Shown: piece by piece, positions 8,211-16,770 of the stretch | How positions within the stretch are numbered: position 1 is the stretch's first letter | Layout of the letters: every line of letters starts with the position of its first letter | Assembly: GCA_017546505.1 (NCBI GenBank) | Contig: JAFYWV010000070.1 | Coordinates: forward strand, 1 to 32,391 | Direction: 5' to 3' | Origin: Bacteroidaceae bacterium | GTDB lineage: Bacteria > Bacteroidota > Bacteroidia > Bacteroidales > Bacteroidaceae | DNA: 32,391 bases | Translations under genes and position numbers: made by a program | Notes under the pieces: model-generated | Seen by the model: only the letters and a program-made list of their open reading frames with translations | The model's database searches: none | Told to the model about the DNA's origin: nothing

Positions 8211-8396
8211 GTATAATAAGAGGGCTTTTTTACGGTTAACAGTCTGTAAACAGGCTATATCCCCGCTGTTAGCGGGAGGGGGAGTTGTCTGAAATAGAAA
8301 CTTTTGAGTCACCCTTTTTGGTTTGTTTCGTCAAGGGGTGTTCGAGCTCCATTTACAAACGTAAGCGATTGCTCCCCCAAATATGCTATTCAACAA

Positions 8397-8440
8397 AGTA
8401 TGCTCTTACTATTGTTTTTTTGCAATAGTAAGAGCATACT
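8397..8440. terminator. Bidirectional terminator between convergent genes
   Basis: Perfect 18-bp stem, 8397-8414 with 8423-8440, and an 8-base T-rich loop. It sits 18 bases past the stop of rpoD (minus strand) and after the fimbrillin locus (plus strand), so it can serve both. Confidence 0.8.
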
Positions 8441-8458
8441 TCAATTTCAATAAAAGAA

Positions 8459-9319
8459 TTATCCCAGATAAGACTTCAATAATTTACTGCGCTGGTTCTG
8501 TTTCAATCGGCGTATCGCCTTCTCTTTAATCTGGCGTACACGCTCACGTGTAAGCCCAAAGCGGTCACCAATCTCCTCGAGTGTCATCTCTTGCATACCA
8601 ATACCAAAGAACATCTGTATAATCTCCTTCTCACGGTCAGTGAGTGTAGATAGAGCACGGTCAATCTCGCGCGAAAGAGACTCATTCACCAACAGATTGT
8701 CAGCCATAGGAGAATCGTCGTTCACCAACACATCAAGCAAGCTGTTATCCTCACCATCAACAAAGGGCGCATCAACAGAGATGTGTCTACCAGACACCTT
8801 CAAAGAGTCTACCACTTTGTCAACAGGCAAGTCAAGTTGGTCGGCAAGTTCCTCGGCCGACGGACGACGTTCATTCTCCTGTTCAAATTTAGAGAACGCC
8901 TTTGTTATCTTGTTCAATGAACCTACCTGGTTCAATGGCAAACGCACAATACGTGCCTGCTCGGCAAGCGCCTGCAAAATAGACTGTCTAATCCACCAAA
9001 CAGCATAACTGATGAACTTGAAGCCACGTGTTTCATCAAATTTCTCTGCTGCCTTAATCAATCCCAAGTTACCTTCATTAATCAAGTCAGGAAGGCTGAG
9101 TCCCTGGTTCTGATACTGTTTAGCAACAGAAACCACAAAACGCAAATTCGCACGTGTCAACTTCTCAAGCGCGCGGCGGTCCCCCTTTCTTATGCGTTGT
9201 GCCAACTCCACCTCTTCTTCAACGGTAATGAGTTCCTCTCGACCAATTTCCTGCAAGTACTTGTCCAGTGATGCGCTTTCACGATTTGTGATACTTTTGG
9301 TAATTTTTAATTGCCTCAT
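8459..9319 (-). CDS. rpoD: Primary RNA polymerase sigma factor (sigma-70/RpoD, short Bacteroidetes type)
   Basis: 286 aa, the usual length of the housekeeping sigma factor in Bacteroidetes, which lacks the long region 1.1 and the non-conserved insert of E. coli RpoD. Visible in order: region 1.2 ([15 protein letters not shown]), region 2 ([56 protein letters not shown] for -10 melting), region 3 ([22 protein letters not shown]) and region 4 helix-turn-helix ([29 protein letters not shown]). It directs core RNA polymerase to the TTG/TAnnTTTG promoters noted across this window. Monocistronic, with a strong terminator after it. Confidence 0.97.
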   Translation of the reverse strand: MRQLKITKSITNRESASLDKYLQEIGREELITVEEEVELAQRIRKGDRRALEKLTRANLRFVVSVAKQYQNQGLSLPDLINEGNLGLIKAAEKFDETRGFKFISYAVWWIRQSILQALAEQARIVRLPLNQVGSLNKITKAFSKFEQENERRPSAEELADQLDLPVDKVVDSLKVSGRHISVDAPFVDGEDNSLLDVLVNDDSPMADNLLVNESLSREIDRALSTLTDREKEIIQMFFGIGMQEMTLEEIGDRFGLTRERVRQIKEKAIRRLKQNQRSKLLKSYLG

Positions 9320-9733
9320 TTTGTTTCGATACGATTTAAATTCGTAAAAATATAAATTCTTTACACTTAATACAAATCACAGACGTTAAAAAAGATTATA
9401 AAAACAAAACCGGCTCTTGCACAAATACCTTTTTATAATAATCATTGACCAATATAATATCAAAAATCACCACCGTGATATATACAAAACAGGTGAAAGT
9501 AGAAAGCACCTGCCCAAACCCCTGATATCACATTATAGCAAGCCAATAACGGTTAAAGCAGAAAAACGCTACAGGCTGCCGGTCAATGCTACATCCAAGT
9601 AAAAGCACAAAAGCCGGTCATTTATAAACCTTACACCACAATAGAGTGTGAATTGCATAAAATATCACAACAGTTTATTGTTAAAATATGTTAAACAGAA
9701 ATATCTATCTAATACAAGCCTGTTAAAAAGGAC

Positions 9734-9764
9734 TTGCATATTATCCTGCTTTGACTTAACTTTG
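9734..9764 (+). promoter_or_regulatory. Promoter for RNase P RNA
   Basis: TTG (9734-9736), 20 bases, TAACTTTG (9757-9764): full consensus. Predicted start near 9771, about 66 bases before the 5' end of the mature-like RNase P RNA, which suggests a 5' leader that is trimmed, or a second start I cannot see. The stretch 9320-9733 is AT-rich. I find no gene, tRNA or repeat in it; a 61-codon frame there has no supporting features. Confidence 0.65.
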
Positions 9765-9836
9765 CAAAACAATTACGCAAAAGGGGTACATAAAGCAACA
9801 AGTTCTATCATAAAACCCTTTGCAACAGATATAAAC

Positions 9837-10181
9837 GACAGTCGGACGGTCTGTCGCCGTTGCCGAAAGGCAAAGGAGGAAAGTCCGGGCAGCATAGAGC
9901 ACTCCACTTCCTAACAGAAAGCTGCCTGCGAAGGTAGAGTAACGCAGAAGAAAAAAACCGCCCGCAAGGGTAAGGGTGAGAAGGTGGGGTAAGAGCCCAC
10001 CGGCCGTGCAGTGATGTACGGGCCGTGTGTCTTGGAGGCTGCAAGTTCACGTAAACCGGCGCTTGAGGGTTGCTCGCCCAAGCCGGAGGGTAGAACGCTT
10101 TAGCAATGTGGTGACACCTTGCATAGATGAATGACAGACACCCTACAAGGGGTACAGAACCCGGCTTACAGGCCGACTGTC
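9837..10181 (+). ncRNA. rnpB: RNase P RNA, bacterial type A-like
   Basis: About 345 bases. It is the catalytic RNA that removes 5' leaders from pre-tRNAs together with RnpA. Helix P1 is formed by GACAGTCGG (9837-9845) and its complement CCGACTGTC (10173-10181). The hallmark conserved blocks are present in order: GGAGGAAAGTCCGGGC (CR-I), CACTTCCTAACAGAAAGC-like, GGTAAGAGCCCACCG, then AGATGAATGACAG-like, and near the 3' end ACAGAACCCGGCTTA, which closes the P4 pairing with CR-I. It is followed at once by a terminator. Confidence 0.95.
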
Positions 10182-10187
10182 AAAAAC

Positions 10188-10215
10188 GAAAGCGACCGGC
10201 TTGCCGGTCGCTTTC
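10188..10215. terminator. rnpB terminator
   Basis: GAAAGCGACCGGC (10188-10200) and GCCGGTCGCTTTC (10203-10215) are perfect complements, a 13-bp near-continuous palindrome starting 6 bases after the end of RNase P RNA. Confidence 0.85.
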
Positions 10216-10414
10216 AATTATCTTCAGTTTGATATTTCGTTCACCAACAACAGAAGTTAAAACAAGTTTTACACGCGCTCGCTAAACTGAGCAATCAGAC
10301 TACACGAAACTTCCGATTTCCCATTTCAGTTTTAACCGCACTTCGTGCGCTTAACCTGCTATCGCTCGCTGTACAATCTGCAAGTAACTTGCATTGCGCT
10401 CGCTTAACCGCATC

Positions 10415-10442
10415 TTTCATCTTTCCGCTTTCATCTTTCCGC
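10415..10442. repeat. Tandem 14-bp repeat beside the antiporter stop codon
   Basis: TTTCATCTTTCCGC occurs twice in perfect tandem (10415-10428, 10429-10442) directly against the stop codon of the minus-strand antiporter gene. The preceding 200 bases repeat short CGCTCGCT and GCGCTCGCTTAACC-type words with no coding sense. The whole 10216-10442 interval has no gene. Confidence 0.7.
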
Positions 10443-11930
10443 TCATTTCCCCTCCTCTATCTCAGAACTTGCAATTACAAGCAATCTGTCACCAGGCAAC
10501 AATTCCACCGAACCATTGGGGACAATATACTTTTCCGCACGTTTGATAAAAACAACAAGCATACCGCGCGGCAAAGCCAATGCCTGTAAGGTATTTCCCT
10601 TTTCGGCAATCAACTCCTCTGTTATGGCAATCTCACTCTGCTCACCGGCCTCCTCGGGCAGTTCTACATCAAACTGTCCTTCAGCTGCCACAGGTTGCAA
10701 CAAATCCAGTTTTTTTGCTGCAGCAACAATTGTTGTTCCCTGCAACACAAGCGACAACAGCGTTATAAAAAACACGATATTGAAAATAGCATCGCTACCC
10801 GGCACATCCTCTACAACCGGATACATTGCAAAGATAATGGGCACAGCACCTCTGAGCCCCACCCAAGAAGTAAAAATCCTTGATGAAAGAGAAATATTAT
10901 TGAAAGGCAACAGCGACAAAAAGACACTCAACGGACGCGCAATAAACATCATAAACGCCCCGACAAGCAACGCCACCAGTGCAGTCTTCCACATTTCACT
11001 GGGGTTGACAAGCAATCCAAGCAACAAGAACATTCCAATCTGCATAATCCAAGTCATACCGTCAAAGAACGCCACCACCTGCCTGCGGTGCTTAATTTTC
11101 TTATTGCCGACAATTATACCGGTGATATACACAGCCAAATAACCATTACCTCCCAACATATCGGCCACCGAGAAAGTAAAAAACACGATGCTCAACAACA
11201 TTATCGAGTAGAGCGGGATGTTGCTGATGTTAATTCTGTTCATAAACCACGAAGCAGCAAAACCCGCGCCAGCACCAATCATAGCACCCGAGGCAAACTG
11301 TTGCACAAGAACCTTGAGCGAGTCTACCACCAGTTCCGATGTCTCTATCGCGGCAGCACCCTCACCACAAAGAGTCAGTGCCAACTGGATAAGCACGATA
11401 GTAAGAATATACGCCATAGGGTCATTACTACCGCTCTCAAGTTCAAGCATCGGCTGCAGGTTATTCTTCAAATTAATATTTTTTCCACGAAGAATATTGA
11501 ACACCGAAGCCGAGTCGGTTGACGACATAGTAGCCGCAAGCAAGAAACAGACAACCAACGGCAATTCAAAAGAGAGTACCCCCCACAACGACATACCATA
11601 GATGAAAACACCGGTAAAAGCCGTTGTCAACACCACGCCCACTGTCGACAGAGTCAATCCAGGACCAAGCACCGGCTTTATATCGGAGAGTTTAGTCTCC
11701 ACACCACCTGTAAACAGTATCACACACAAAGCCACCATTCCCACAAACTGTGCCTGAGCAATGTCGCTGAACTGAATTCCCAACCCATCGCTGCCAAAAA
11801 GCATTCCGGCAAGCAAGAACAGCAACAAAGTAGGCATTCCGAACTTACCCCCCGCCTTTGTAATGAGAATACTACAAAAAATCAAAATAGAACCTACAAA
11901 AATAACATTCCCCGAAGTCAAAAAATCCAT
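10443..11930 (-). CDS. K+/H+ antiporter of the NhaP2/CvrA type (CPA1) with C-terminal RCK_C domain
   Basis: 495 aa inner-membrane protein. About 12 hydrophobic helices cover residues 5-385, including the CPA signature region (LLLFLLAGMLFGSDGLGI, ALCVILFTGGVETKL, ESGSNDPMAYILT, where the charged residues of the ion site lie). A cytoplasmic regulatory TrkA-C/RCK_C domain occupies about 415-495 (LPRGMLVVFIKRAEKYIVPNGSVELLPGDRLLVIAS). NhaP2-like proteins exchange K+ for H+ and protect against alkaline or high internal K+; related proteins help set cytoplasmic pH. It is the last gene of the amide-catabolism cluster, 24 bases after dcu, which suggests proton or K+ balancing of that pathway. Confidence 0.9.
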   Translation of the reverse strand: MDFLTSGNVIFVGSILIFCSILITKAGGKFGMPTLLLFLLAGMLFGSDGLGIQFSDIAQAQFVGMVALCVILFTGGVETKLSDIKPVLGPGLTLSTVGVVLTTAFTGVFIYGMSLWGVLSFELPLVVCFLLAATMSSTDSASVFNILRGKNINLKNNLQPMLELESGSNDPMAYILTIVLIQLALTLCGEGAAAIETSELVVDSLKVLVQQFASGAMIGAGAGFAASWFMNRINISNIPLYSIMLLSIVFFTFSVADMLGGNGYLAVYITGIIVGNKKIKHRRQVVAFFDGMTWIMQIGMFLLLGLLVNPSEMWKTALVALLVGAFMMFIARPLSVFLSLLPFNNISLSSRIFTSWVGLRGAVPIIFAMYPVVEDVPGSDAIFNIVFFITLLSLVLQGTTIVAAAKKLDLLQPVAAEGQFDVELPEEAGEQSEIAITEELIAEKGNTLQALALPRGMLVVFIKRAEKYIVPNGSVELLPGDRLLVIASSEIEEGK

Positions 11931-11954
11931 ATCTTAAATCAAAAAAAATAGCCC

Positions 11955-13253
11955 CTAATAAATCTGTATCAATAACAGGCCAACGGCAATTGAAACCACC
12001 GTCGCCACCATCCCCGGCAACATAAACGAGTGATTAAGCACCCACTTTCCAATTCGGGTGGTACCGGTACTGTCAAAATTAATTGCCGCCACCAAAGTCG
12101 GATAATTCGGTATAAAGAAATAACCGTTCACAGCCGGGAACAGCGCAATGAGCATCATTGGCGATATTGCCAACGCAATCCCCAACGGCACTATGGCGCG
12201 CACCGTTGCAGCCTGACTGTAAAGCAATATAGACATCACAAACAACGCAACGCCAAATAGCCAAGGCATCTCGGTAACAACTCCCTCAACAGCACCCTTC
12301 AGCTCCACAATATTCCCGTTTATAAAAGTGTCGCCCATCCAGGCAATACCGAATATTGCCACCACAGCCTGCATACCGGCCGAGAACACACTACCCTGCA
12401 CCGCCTTTGCGCCATCAGTCTTTGTGAGCAACAAGATGAGCGCAGCTGTTGCAAGCATAACCATCTCGATTATAAGCGGCATACCCACCGTTACACCGTC
12501 GAACACCGGACGCAACTGTTCAATCGAACCGAACAGTACAATGAGTAATGTTGCAGCAAGGAACAGCGCCACCGACGCCACCGCCCTCTTTTTCGAAAGC
12601 AAACTTTCCGTCCTCAACGCACTCTTCACAACCACTCCTGCCTCTAGGCGTCTTTTGTATTCAGGGTCGTCCACAAGCTCCTTGCCAACCCTCATCGAAG
12701 CAAAAGCACCCACAAGCACACCCACAAGAGTCGCCGGCACACTAATCTTCAGAATATCGAACAGCGTAATATCATACCCCGCCAACAACCCGAGCAGCGC
12801 CACCGTAGCAGCAGAAATAGGCGAAGCGGTAATCGCCTGCTGCGAGGCAATTACAGCAATGCCCAACGGCCTTTCGGGACGTATTTTTGTTTCCCTCGCC
12901 ACCTCGGCAATCACCGGCAGCACCGAATAGGCCACGTGTCCTGTGCCGGCCAGAAAAGTAAATGTATAAGTCACCAACGGAGCAAGCACGGTAATATACT
13001 GCGGGTGCTTGCGGAGCAAACGCTCTGCCACCTTCACCATATAGTCTAAACCGCCGGCAGCCTGCATACAGGCCGCAGCCGAAATCACGGCAGCAATCAT
13101 AAGCATCACATCAACAGGAGGCGACGTCGGCTGCAGCCCGAACACAAACGTGAGCAATGCCACACCCAAACCACCCATCACACCCAGGCCTATACCACCC
13201 AAGCGCGCACCCACTACTATGCAAAGCAGTACAATCAACAGTTGTAACAACAT
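11955..13253 (-). CDS. dcuB: Anaerobic C4-dicarboxylate antiporter, DcuA/DcuB family
   Basis: 432 aa with about 10-12 membrane helices. Family-typical segments: GLQPTSPPVDVMLMIAAVISAAACMQAAGGLDYMV, TFLAGTGHVAYSVLPVI, ASQQAITASPISAATVALLG and FIPNYPTLVAAINFDSTGTTRIGKWVLNHSFMLPG. Dcu carriers exchange aspartate, fumarate or malate for succinate during fumarate respiration. Position 12 bases after the porin gene and in one run with the asparaginase makes aspartate import with succinate export the likely role. DcuA versus DcuB cannot be separated confidently by eye. Confidence 0.92.
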   Translation of the reverse strand: MLLQLLIVLLCIVVGARLGGIGLGVMGGLGVALLTFVFGLQPTSPPVDVMLMIAAVISAAACMQAAGGLDYMVKVAERLLRKHPQYITVLAPLVTYTFTFLAGTGHVAYSVLPVIAEVARETKIRPERPLGIAVIASQQAITASPISAATVALLGLLAGYDITLFDILKISVPATLVGVLVGAFASMRVGKELVDDPEYKRRLEAGVVVKSALRTESLLSKKRAVASVALFLAATLLIVLFGSIEQLRPVFDGVTVGMPLIIEMVMLATAALILLLTKTDGAKAVQGSVFSAGMQAVVAIFGIAWMGDTFINGNIVELKGAVEGVVTEMPWLFGVALFVMSILLYSQAATVRAIVPLGIALAISPMMLIALFPAVNGYFFIPNYPTLVAAINFDSTGTTRIGKWVLNHSFMLPGMVATVVSIAVGLLLIQIY

Positions 13254-13265
13254 ATATGCAGAATA

Positions 13266-14459
13266 TTAGAATGCAGGCAACTGATATATGAAACCAATCG
13301 ACACCCTCTGTGTTGAGAAGTCACTCTGTCCAAGAGCCCTTGCCCTCTCGGTGAACTGGTGTGTCTGCCCAACGAAAGTGAGGAAAAGATGCAGATTTGT
13401 TTCCATTGGGTAATACTCCACACCTGTGAGATATCCAACAGAAGTACGATAGTTTCCATCGGCAACACCCTCTTCGCCACCATATATGGCAGCACTTTCA
13501 AGCATACCCTTCACAAAAAAGTTCCACTTTGGCAGGAAACGCCAGTTCACCTTTGCCACCAATGAGTTGTAAAGGGTGTTCGACATATTGTGACCGTTGA
13601 AGTTGTCTTTCCCGCCAAACATATTTGTCATTATGCCTTTGCGGTCAATCCCCTCGTAGGAACTCATCAAGTCAACAAACATATTGCACTTTGGCGAAAA
13701 GTTGAACTGGTTACCCAACGCCACATAGTACATGTATTTATCCTTTACTTCGTCCATAACCGACACGGACCATCTTGTCTGCCAAGCACCGTCGAACATA
13801 TTCGCATTCCAGTTGAGAGTGTACATTAGCGGCAACTTGTTCGCAACGAGATTCTCGCCGTAGGTATCCTCAATCGAGCCGTTGCGGCTATCGAGAACCT
13901 GGAATGCCAACTGCTGGTTTGGAGTGAAATCATAAGTGAACATCACACCGCTCATAAAGTTGCTCATATTGTTTATCATCTCGCTGTACCGGTAAATCTC
14001 AATCGGGTTCAGGTCATACTCGATACCACCATACGCAGCACACTGCTTTCCGACGCTTATGCTGAACTTTTTGTTTACAGCAAAATTAAGACAAGCGAAG
14101 TCTATTGAATTTGGCAAGTTGTCAATGAAGCCGTCACCGTCATTGCTTCTGTTCAGGCGTTGGCGCCAGCGATATGACAGCCAGTCGGTAACTTTTCCTT
14201 TGGCCTCAATGCGGAACTGGCGCATATTGAAAGCACCCTGATCAAAACCACCGTTGCCGGCTGTGTTGAAGTCGGCATCGAAGGCATAGTGCATATTAAA
14301 GTAGAGATTGAACCTATCGTTTTTCTTCTCAATCTTTGCAACGCGCTCAAAAAGAGTTGCCTCTCTCCCCCCTATTATAGTGCTGTTTGCAGCCACCTGC
14401 GCCGAAGCAGTACCAGCCACCAATGCAAGTAGCGCAAAAGCAATGTTTTTCATTTTCAT
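13266..14459 (-). CDS. Outer-membrane porin-like protein (OprO/OprP-like)
   Basis: 397 aa with signal peptide MKMKNIAFALLALVAGTASAQ. A second ATG two codons in is possible. The mature protein starts with a short helical or coiled region (REATLFERVAKIEKKNDRF) and then a barrel of alternating strands (FNLYFNMHYAFDADF, MRQFRIEAKGKVTDWLSYRWRQRLNRS, KKFSISVGKQCAAYGGIEYDLNP), ending VSIGFIYQLPAF with the C-terminal Phe typical of barrels. It lies between asparaginase and Dcu, so it probably admits amino acids or dicarboxylates to the periplasm. The family assignment is by overall look. Confidence 0.8.
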   Translation of the reverse strand: MKMKNIAFALLALVAGTASAQVAANSTIIGGREATLFERVAKIEKKNDRFNLYFNMHYAFDADFNTAGNGGFDQGAFNMRQFRIEAKGKVTDWLSYRWRQRLNRSNDGDGFIDNLPNSIDFACLNFAVNKKFSISVGKQCAAYGGIEYDLNPIEIYRYSEMINNMSNFMSGVMFTYDFTPNQQLAFQVLDSRNGSIEDTYGENLVANKLPLMYTLNWNANMFDGAWQTRWSVSVMDEVKDKYMYYVALGNQFNFSPKCNMFVDLMSSYEGIDRKGIMTNMFGGKDNFNGHNMSNTLYNSLVAKVNWRFLPKWNFFVKGMLESAAIYGGEEGVADGNYRTSVGYLTGVEYYPMETNLHLFLTFVGQTHQFTERARALGQSDFSTQRVSIGFIYQLPAF

Positions 14460-14470
14460 AAAGCGTAATT

Positions 14471-15583
14471 TTAGAAGTTATTGAAATATTCCTGAACTAT
14501 CTTCCAATCGTGTGTCTTTGTAAGCGCAAGCATCAGCAATATGCGAGCTTTCTGTGGGTTCAAGTCCCACGAAGCCACAAAGCCAAACTTTGCATCATCC
14601 ACCTCGGCGTCAAGCGTTGTAGCACCAGTCGGCACGCGAGACGAGCGCACAACAAGGATTCCCTTCTTGCGAGCCTCTTCAAGCGCCGGGAATACATTCT
14701 TATGAATATTGCCATTGCCGACACCGGCATACACAATACCTTTGTACCCCTTGGCAATCATCGCATCAACCACCTCTCGTCCGGCATCAGCGTAACCGTA
14801 TGCAATACCCACCTTAGGCAATTCTTTCAAACCACTCACATCGAAGTACAGACTGCGTGTATCACTGTACAAAGCACCTTTGTGGACATAGTGCAGACGC
14901 TTTTCGCAATCTACGGCAACTGGCCTATAATAGAAAACCTCGCCATTGTTCACATACCCCTCGGCACCTGCATTCGGAGCCTGGAATGTCTCAACGCTTG
15001 TAGTATTTGTCTTTGTAACGTCAGCTGCGCCATATACCTTGCCGTTCATACAGACAAGCACACCACGGTTCTTTGAAGCAGCCGAAGCCGCCACCACCAC
15101 TGCATTATAAAGATTTGCAGGGCCATCGGCGCTTATGGCGGTCGACGGACGCATAGCACCAACAAGCACTACAGGCTTGTCGCTCTTCACCGTCAAGCTA
15201 AGGAAGAATGCCGTCTCCTCCATAGTATCAGTTCCGTGAGTAATCACCACAGCGTCAACATCATTGCGGCGCAACAACTCATTAACCCTGTCTGTCAATT
15301 TCAGCCATACAGCATTGCTCATATCCTGCGAACCGATGTTCACCACCTGTTCGCCTTCAATGTCTGCCACATTCTTCATTGCCGGCACAGCATCAATCAG
15401 CGTGCCGATGGCAACCTGCCCGGCAGTATAATTTGAATTGGTTGCCGAGCTACCCGAGCCGGCAATGGTGCCGCCCGTAGCAAGAATATACACTTTAGGC
15501 AAATCGCCTGCCTTTGCAAATGCCACCGTTGTCACCACAAACAAAGCAACAACCACTGTTACAAAACGTCTTAACATTGTCAT
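14471..15583 (-). CDS. ansB: Periplasmic type II L-asparaginase
   Basis: 370 aa, slightly longer than E. coli AnsB because of its leader (MTMLRRFVTVVVALFVVTTVAFA; a start at the third codon, 15577, is also possible). It converts L-asparagine to aspartate plus ammonia. Active-site motif 1 is YILATGGTIAGSGS (catalytic Thr39). Motif 2 is VVITHGTDTMEETAFFL, carrying the second Thr and the Asp of the T-D-K triad. The substrate-binding segment NIGSQDMSN and VLVGAMRPSTAISADGPANL are also family-typical. It is 11 bases upstream of the porin gene and 112 bases downstream of the glutaminase. A purine-rich AGGAG precedes the start. Confidence 0.95.
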   Translation of the reverse strand: MTMLRRFVTVVVALFVVTTVAFAKAGDLPKVYILATGGTIAGSGSSATNSNYTAGQVAIGTLIDAVPAMKNVADIEGEQVVNIGSQDMSNAVWLKLTDRVNELLRRNDVDAVVITHGTDTMEETAFFLSLTVKSDKPVVLVGAMRPSTAISADGPANLYNAVVVAASAASKNRGVLVCMNGKVYGAADVTKTNTTSVETFQAPNAGAEGYVNNGEVFYYRPVAVDCEKRLHYVHKGALYSDTRSLYFDVSGLKELPKVGIAYGYADAGREVVDAMIAKGYKGIVYAGVGNGNIHKNVFPALEEARKKGILVVRSSRVPTGATTLDAEVDDAKFGFVASWDLNPQKARILLMLALTKTHDWKIVQEYFNNF

Positions 15584-15695
15584 AATATCTATTTTAGTTA
15601 ATACTTACTCCTTAATAACCATCCGCCACAAAAAAGGTTGCTCAAGAAACACTTTTTCACCATCTGCTCTTGAACTGACAACCATTTCCGGCACA

Positions 15696-16610
15696 TCAGA
15701 ATATCGACTCACTCGTCTCGGTAGTCAAAATCTCCAACGCCTTCATTCCCATCACAGAATTCCCCTTGCTGTTGAGACGCGGACTCCACACTGCTACAGC
15801 ATAGCGCTGCGGATATATCGCGGCAATCCCGCCGCCCACACCACTCTTTCCGGGCAAACCCACAAGATAGGAGAACTCACCGGCCTCATCATAAAAACCA
15901 CAAGTCTGCATAATGGCATTCATACGCTTGATTTGTGAGCGCGACAGCTCTACGCCCGCGTGGCGGAATTCGCCTGAATGGTCGGCAAATGCAAGAAAAG
16001 CCTTGGCCAGCTCCCTGCAACTCATCTCTACCGAGCACATAAGGAAATAAAAGTGTAACACACGCTCCACATCACACTCAATATTCTTGTGGTACTTCAG
16101 CAAATTTACAATCGCAGCGTTCAAGAAACCCGTCTCACGCTCCGAGAGCGCGACTTCTTCGTTGTAGCATACCGTGTCACAGCCACATAGCTCGCGCACA
16201 AAGGCAAGAAACTCCTCCTCGGGGTTCTTCAACGATGTGAGCAGAATGTCGGCAAGTACCAGCGCCCCGGCATTTATGAACGGGTTACGCGGGATACCCT
16301 TCTCCACCTCAAGCTGCACAAGCGAATTGAAGGCTGTGCCCGAAGGTTCCTTACCAACCCTTTTCCACAAGGTCTCACCTTTCAAGGCCAGGCACATTGC
16401 CAAAGCAAAGACCTTTGAAATACTCTGAATGGAAAAGCGGACATCGGCATCCCTCACAGCAAACACCTCACCGCCCACGTTGCTTATACACATACCGAAA
16501 TGGTCGGGGCTCACCTTTGCCAACGCTGGTATATAATCGGCCACCTTCCCTTCATCGGCAAGCGGCAAAACAGAATCATAAATCGTCTCAAGCAAACTCT
16601 GATAATCCAT
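15696..16610 (-). CDS. glsA: Glutaminase A, beta-lactamase-fold (serine-dependent)
   Basis: 304 aa, the usual length. The ATG at 16610 is chosen because MDYQSLLETIYDSVLPLADEGKVADYIPALA is the normal family N-terminus; the 100 codons upstream have no family similarity and overlap the divergent promoter. It hydrolyses glutamine to glutamate and ammonia. The catalytic S-x-x-K is S63-I-S-K66 in FSIQSISKVFALAM; other family segments are NPFINAGAL, SERETGFLNAAI and LPGKSGVGGGI. Cytoplasmic. In many gut bacteria the ammonia released by glutaminase supports acid resistance. It is the first gene of the minus-strand cluster. Confidence 0.95.
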   Translation of the reverse strand: MDYQSLLETIYDSVLPLADEGKVADYIPALAKVSPDHFGMCISNVGGEVFAVRDADVRFSIQSISKVFALAMCLALKGETLWKRVGKEPSGTAFNSLVQLEVEKGIPRNPFINAGALVLADILLTSLKNPEEEFLAFVRELCGCDTVCYNEEVALSERETGFLNAAIVNLLKYHKNIECDVERVLHFYFLMCSVEMSCRELAKAFLAFADHSGEFRHAGVELSRSQIKRMNAIMQTCGFYDEAGEFSYLVGLPGKSGVGGGIAAIYPQRYAVAVWSPRLNSKGNSVMGMKALEILTTETSESIF

Positions 16611-16718
16611 CTTCAACAGTTTTTTGCGCCAATACACAAAGCACACAGTGCAAAACTCATTTACAGCGCGAAGATAGTTTAAAAATGTCATTTTTAGAAA
16701 AAATACAGGAGTATAAAA

Positions 16719-16749
16719 TTGGCTCTCTCGCTGCATAATGATATTTTTG
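16719..16749 (+). promoter_or_regulatory. Promoter of the RNA methyltransferase gene
   Basis: TTG (16719-16721), 20 bases, TATTTTTG (16742-16749), with an expected start near 16756 and the ATG at 16771. This full consensus decides the start codon, because the earlier in-frame ATG at 16738 lies upstream of the -7 box. Confidence 0.7.
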
Positions 16750-16770
16750 TTGCAAAATACAGAAAACACA

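Noticed and set aside
9417-9602. 61-codon frame between rpoD and RNase P RNA
   Set aside because: No recognisable motif and no promoter or ribosome-binding context; the composition looks like non-coding DNA.
10216-10442. CRISPR array
   Set aside because: The repeats are too short, irregular and without unique spacers of constant length.
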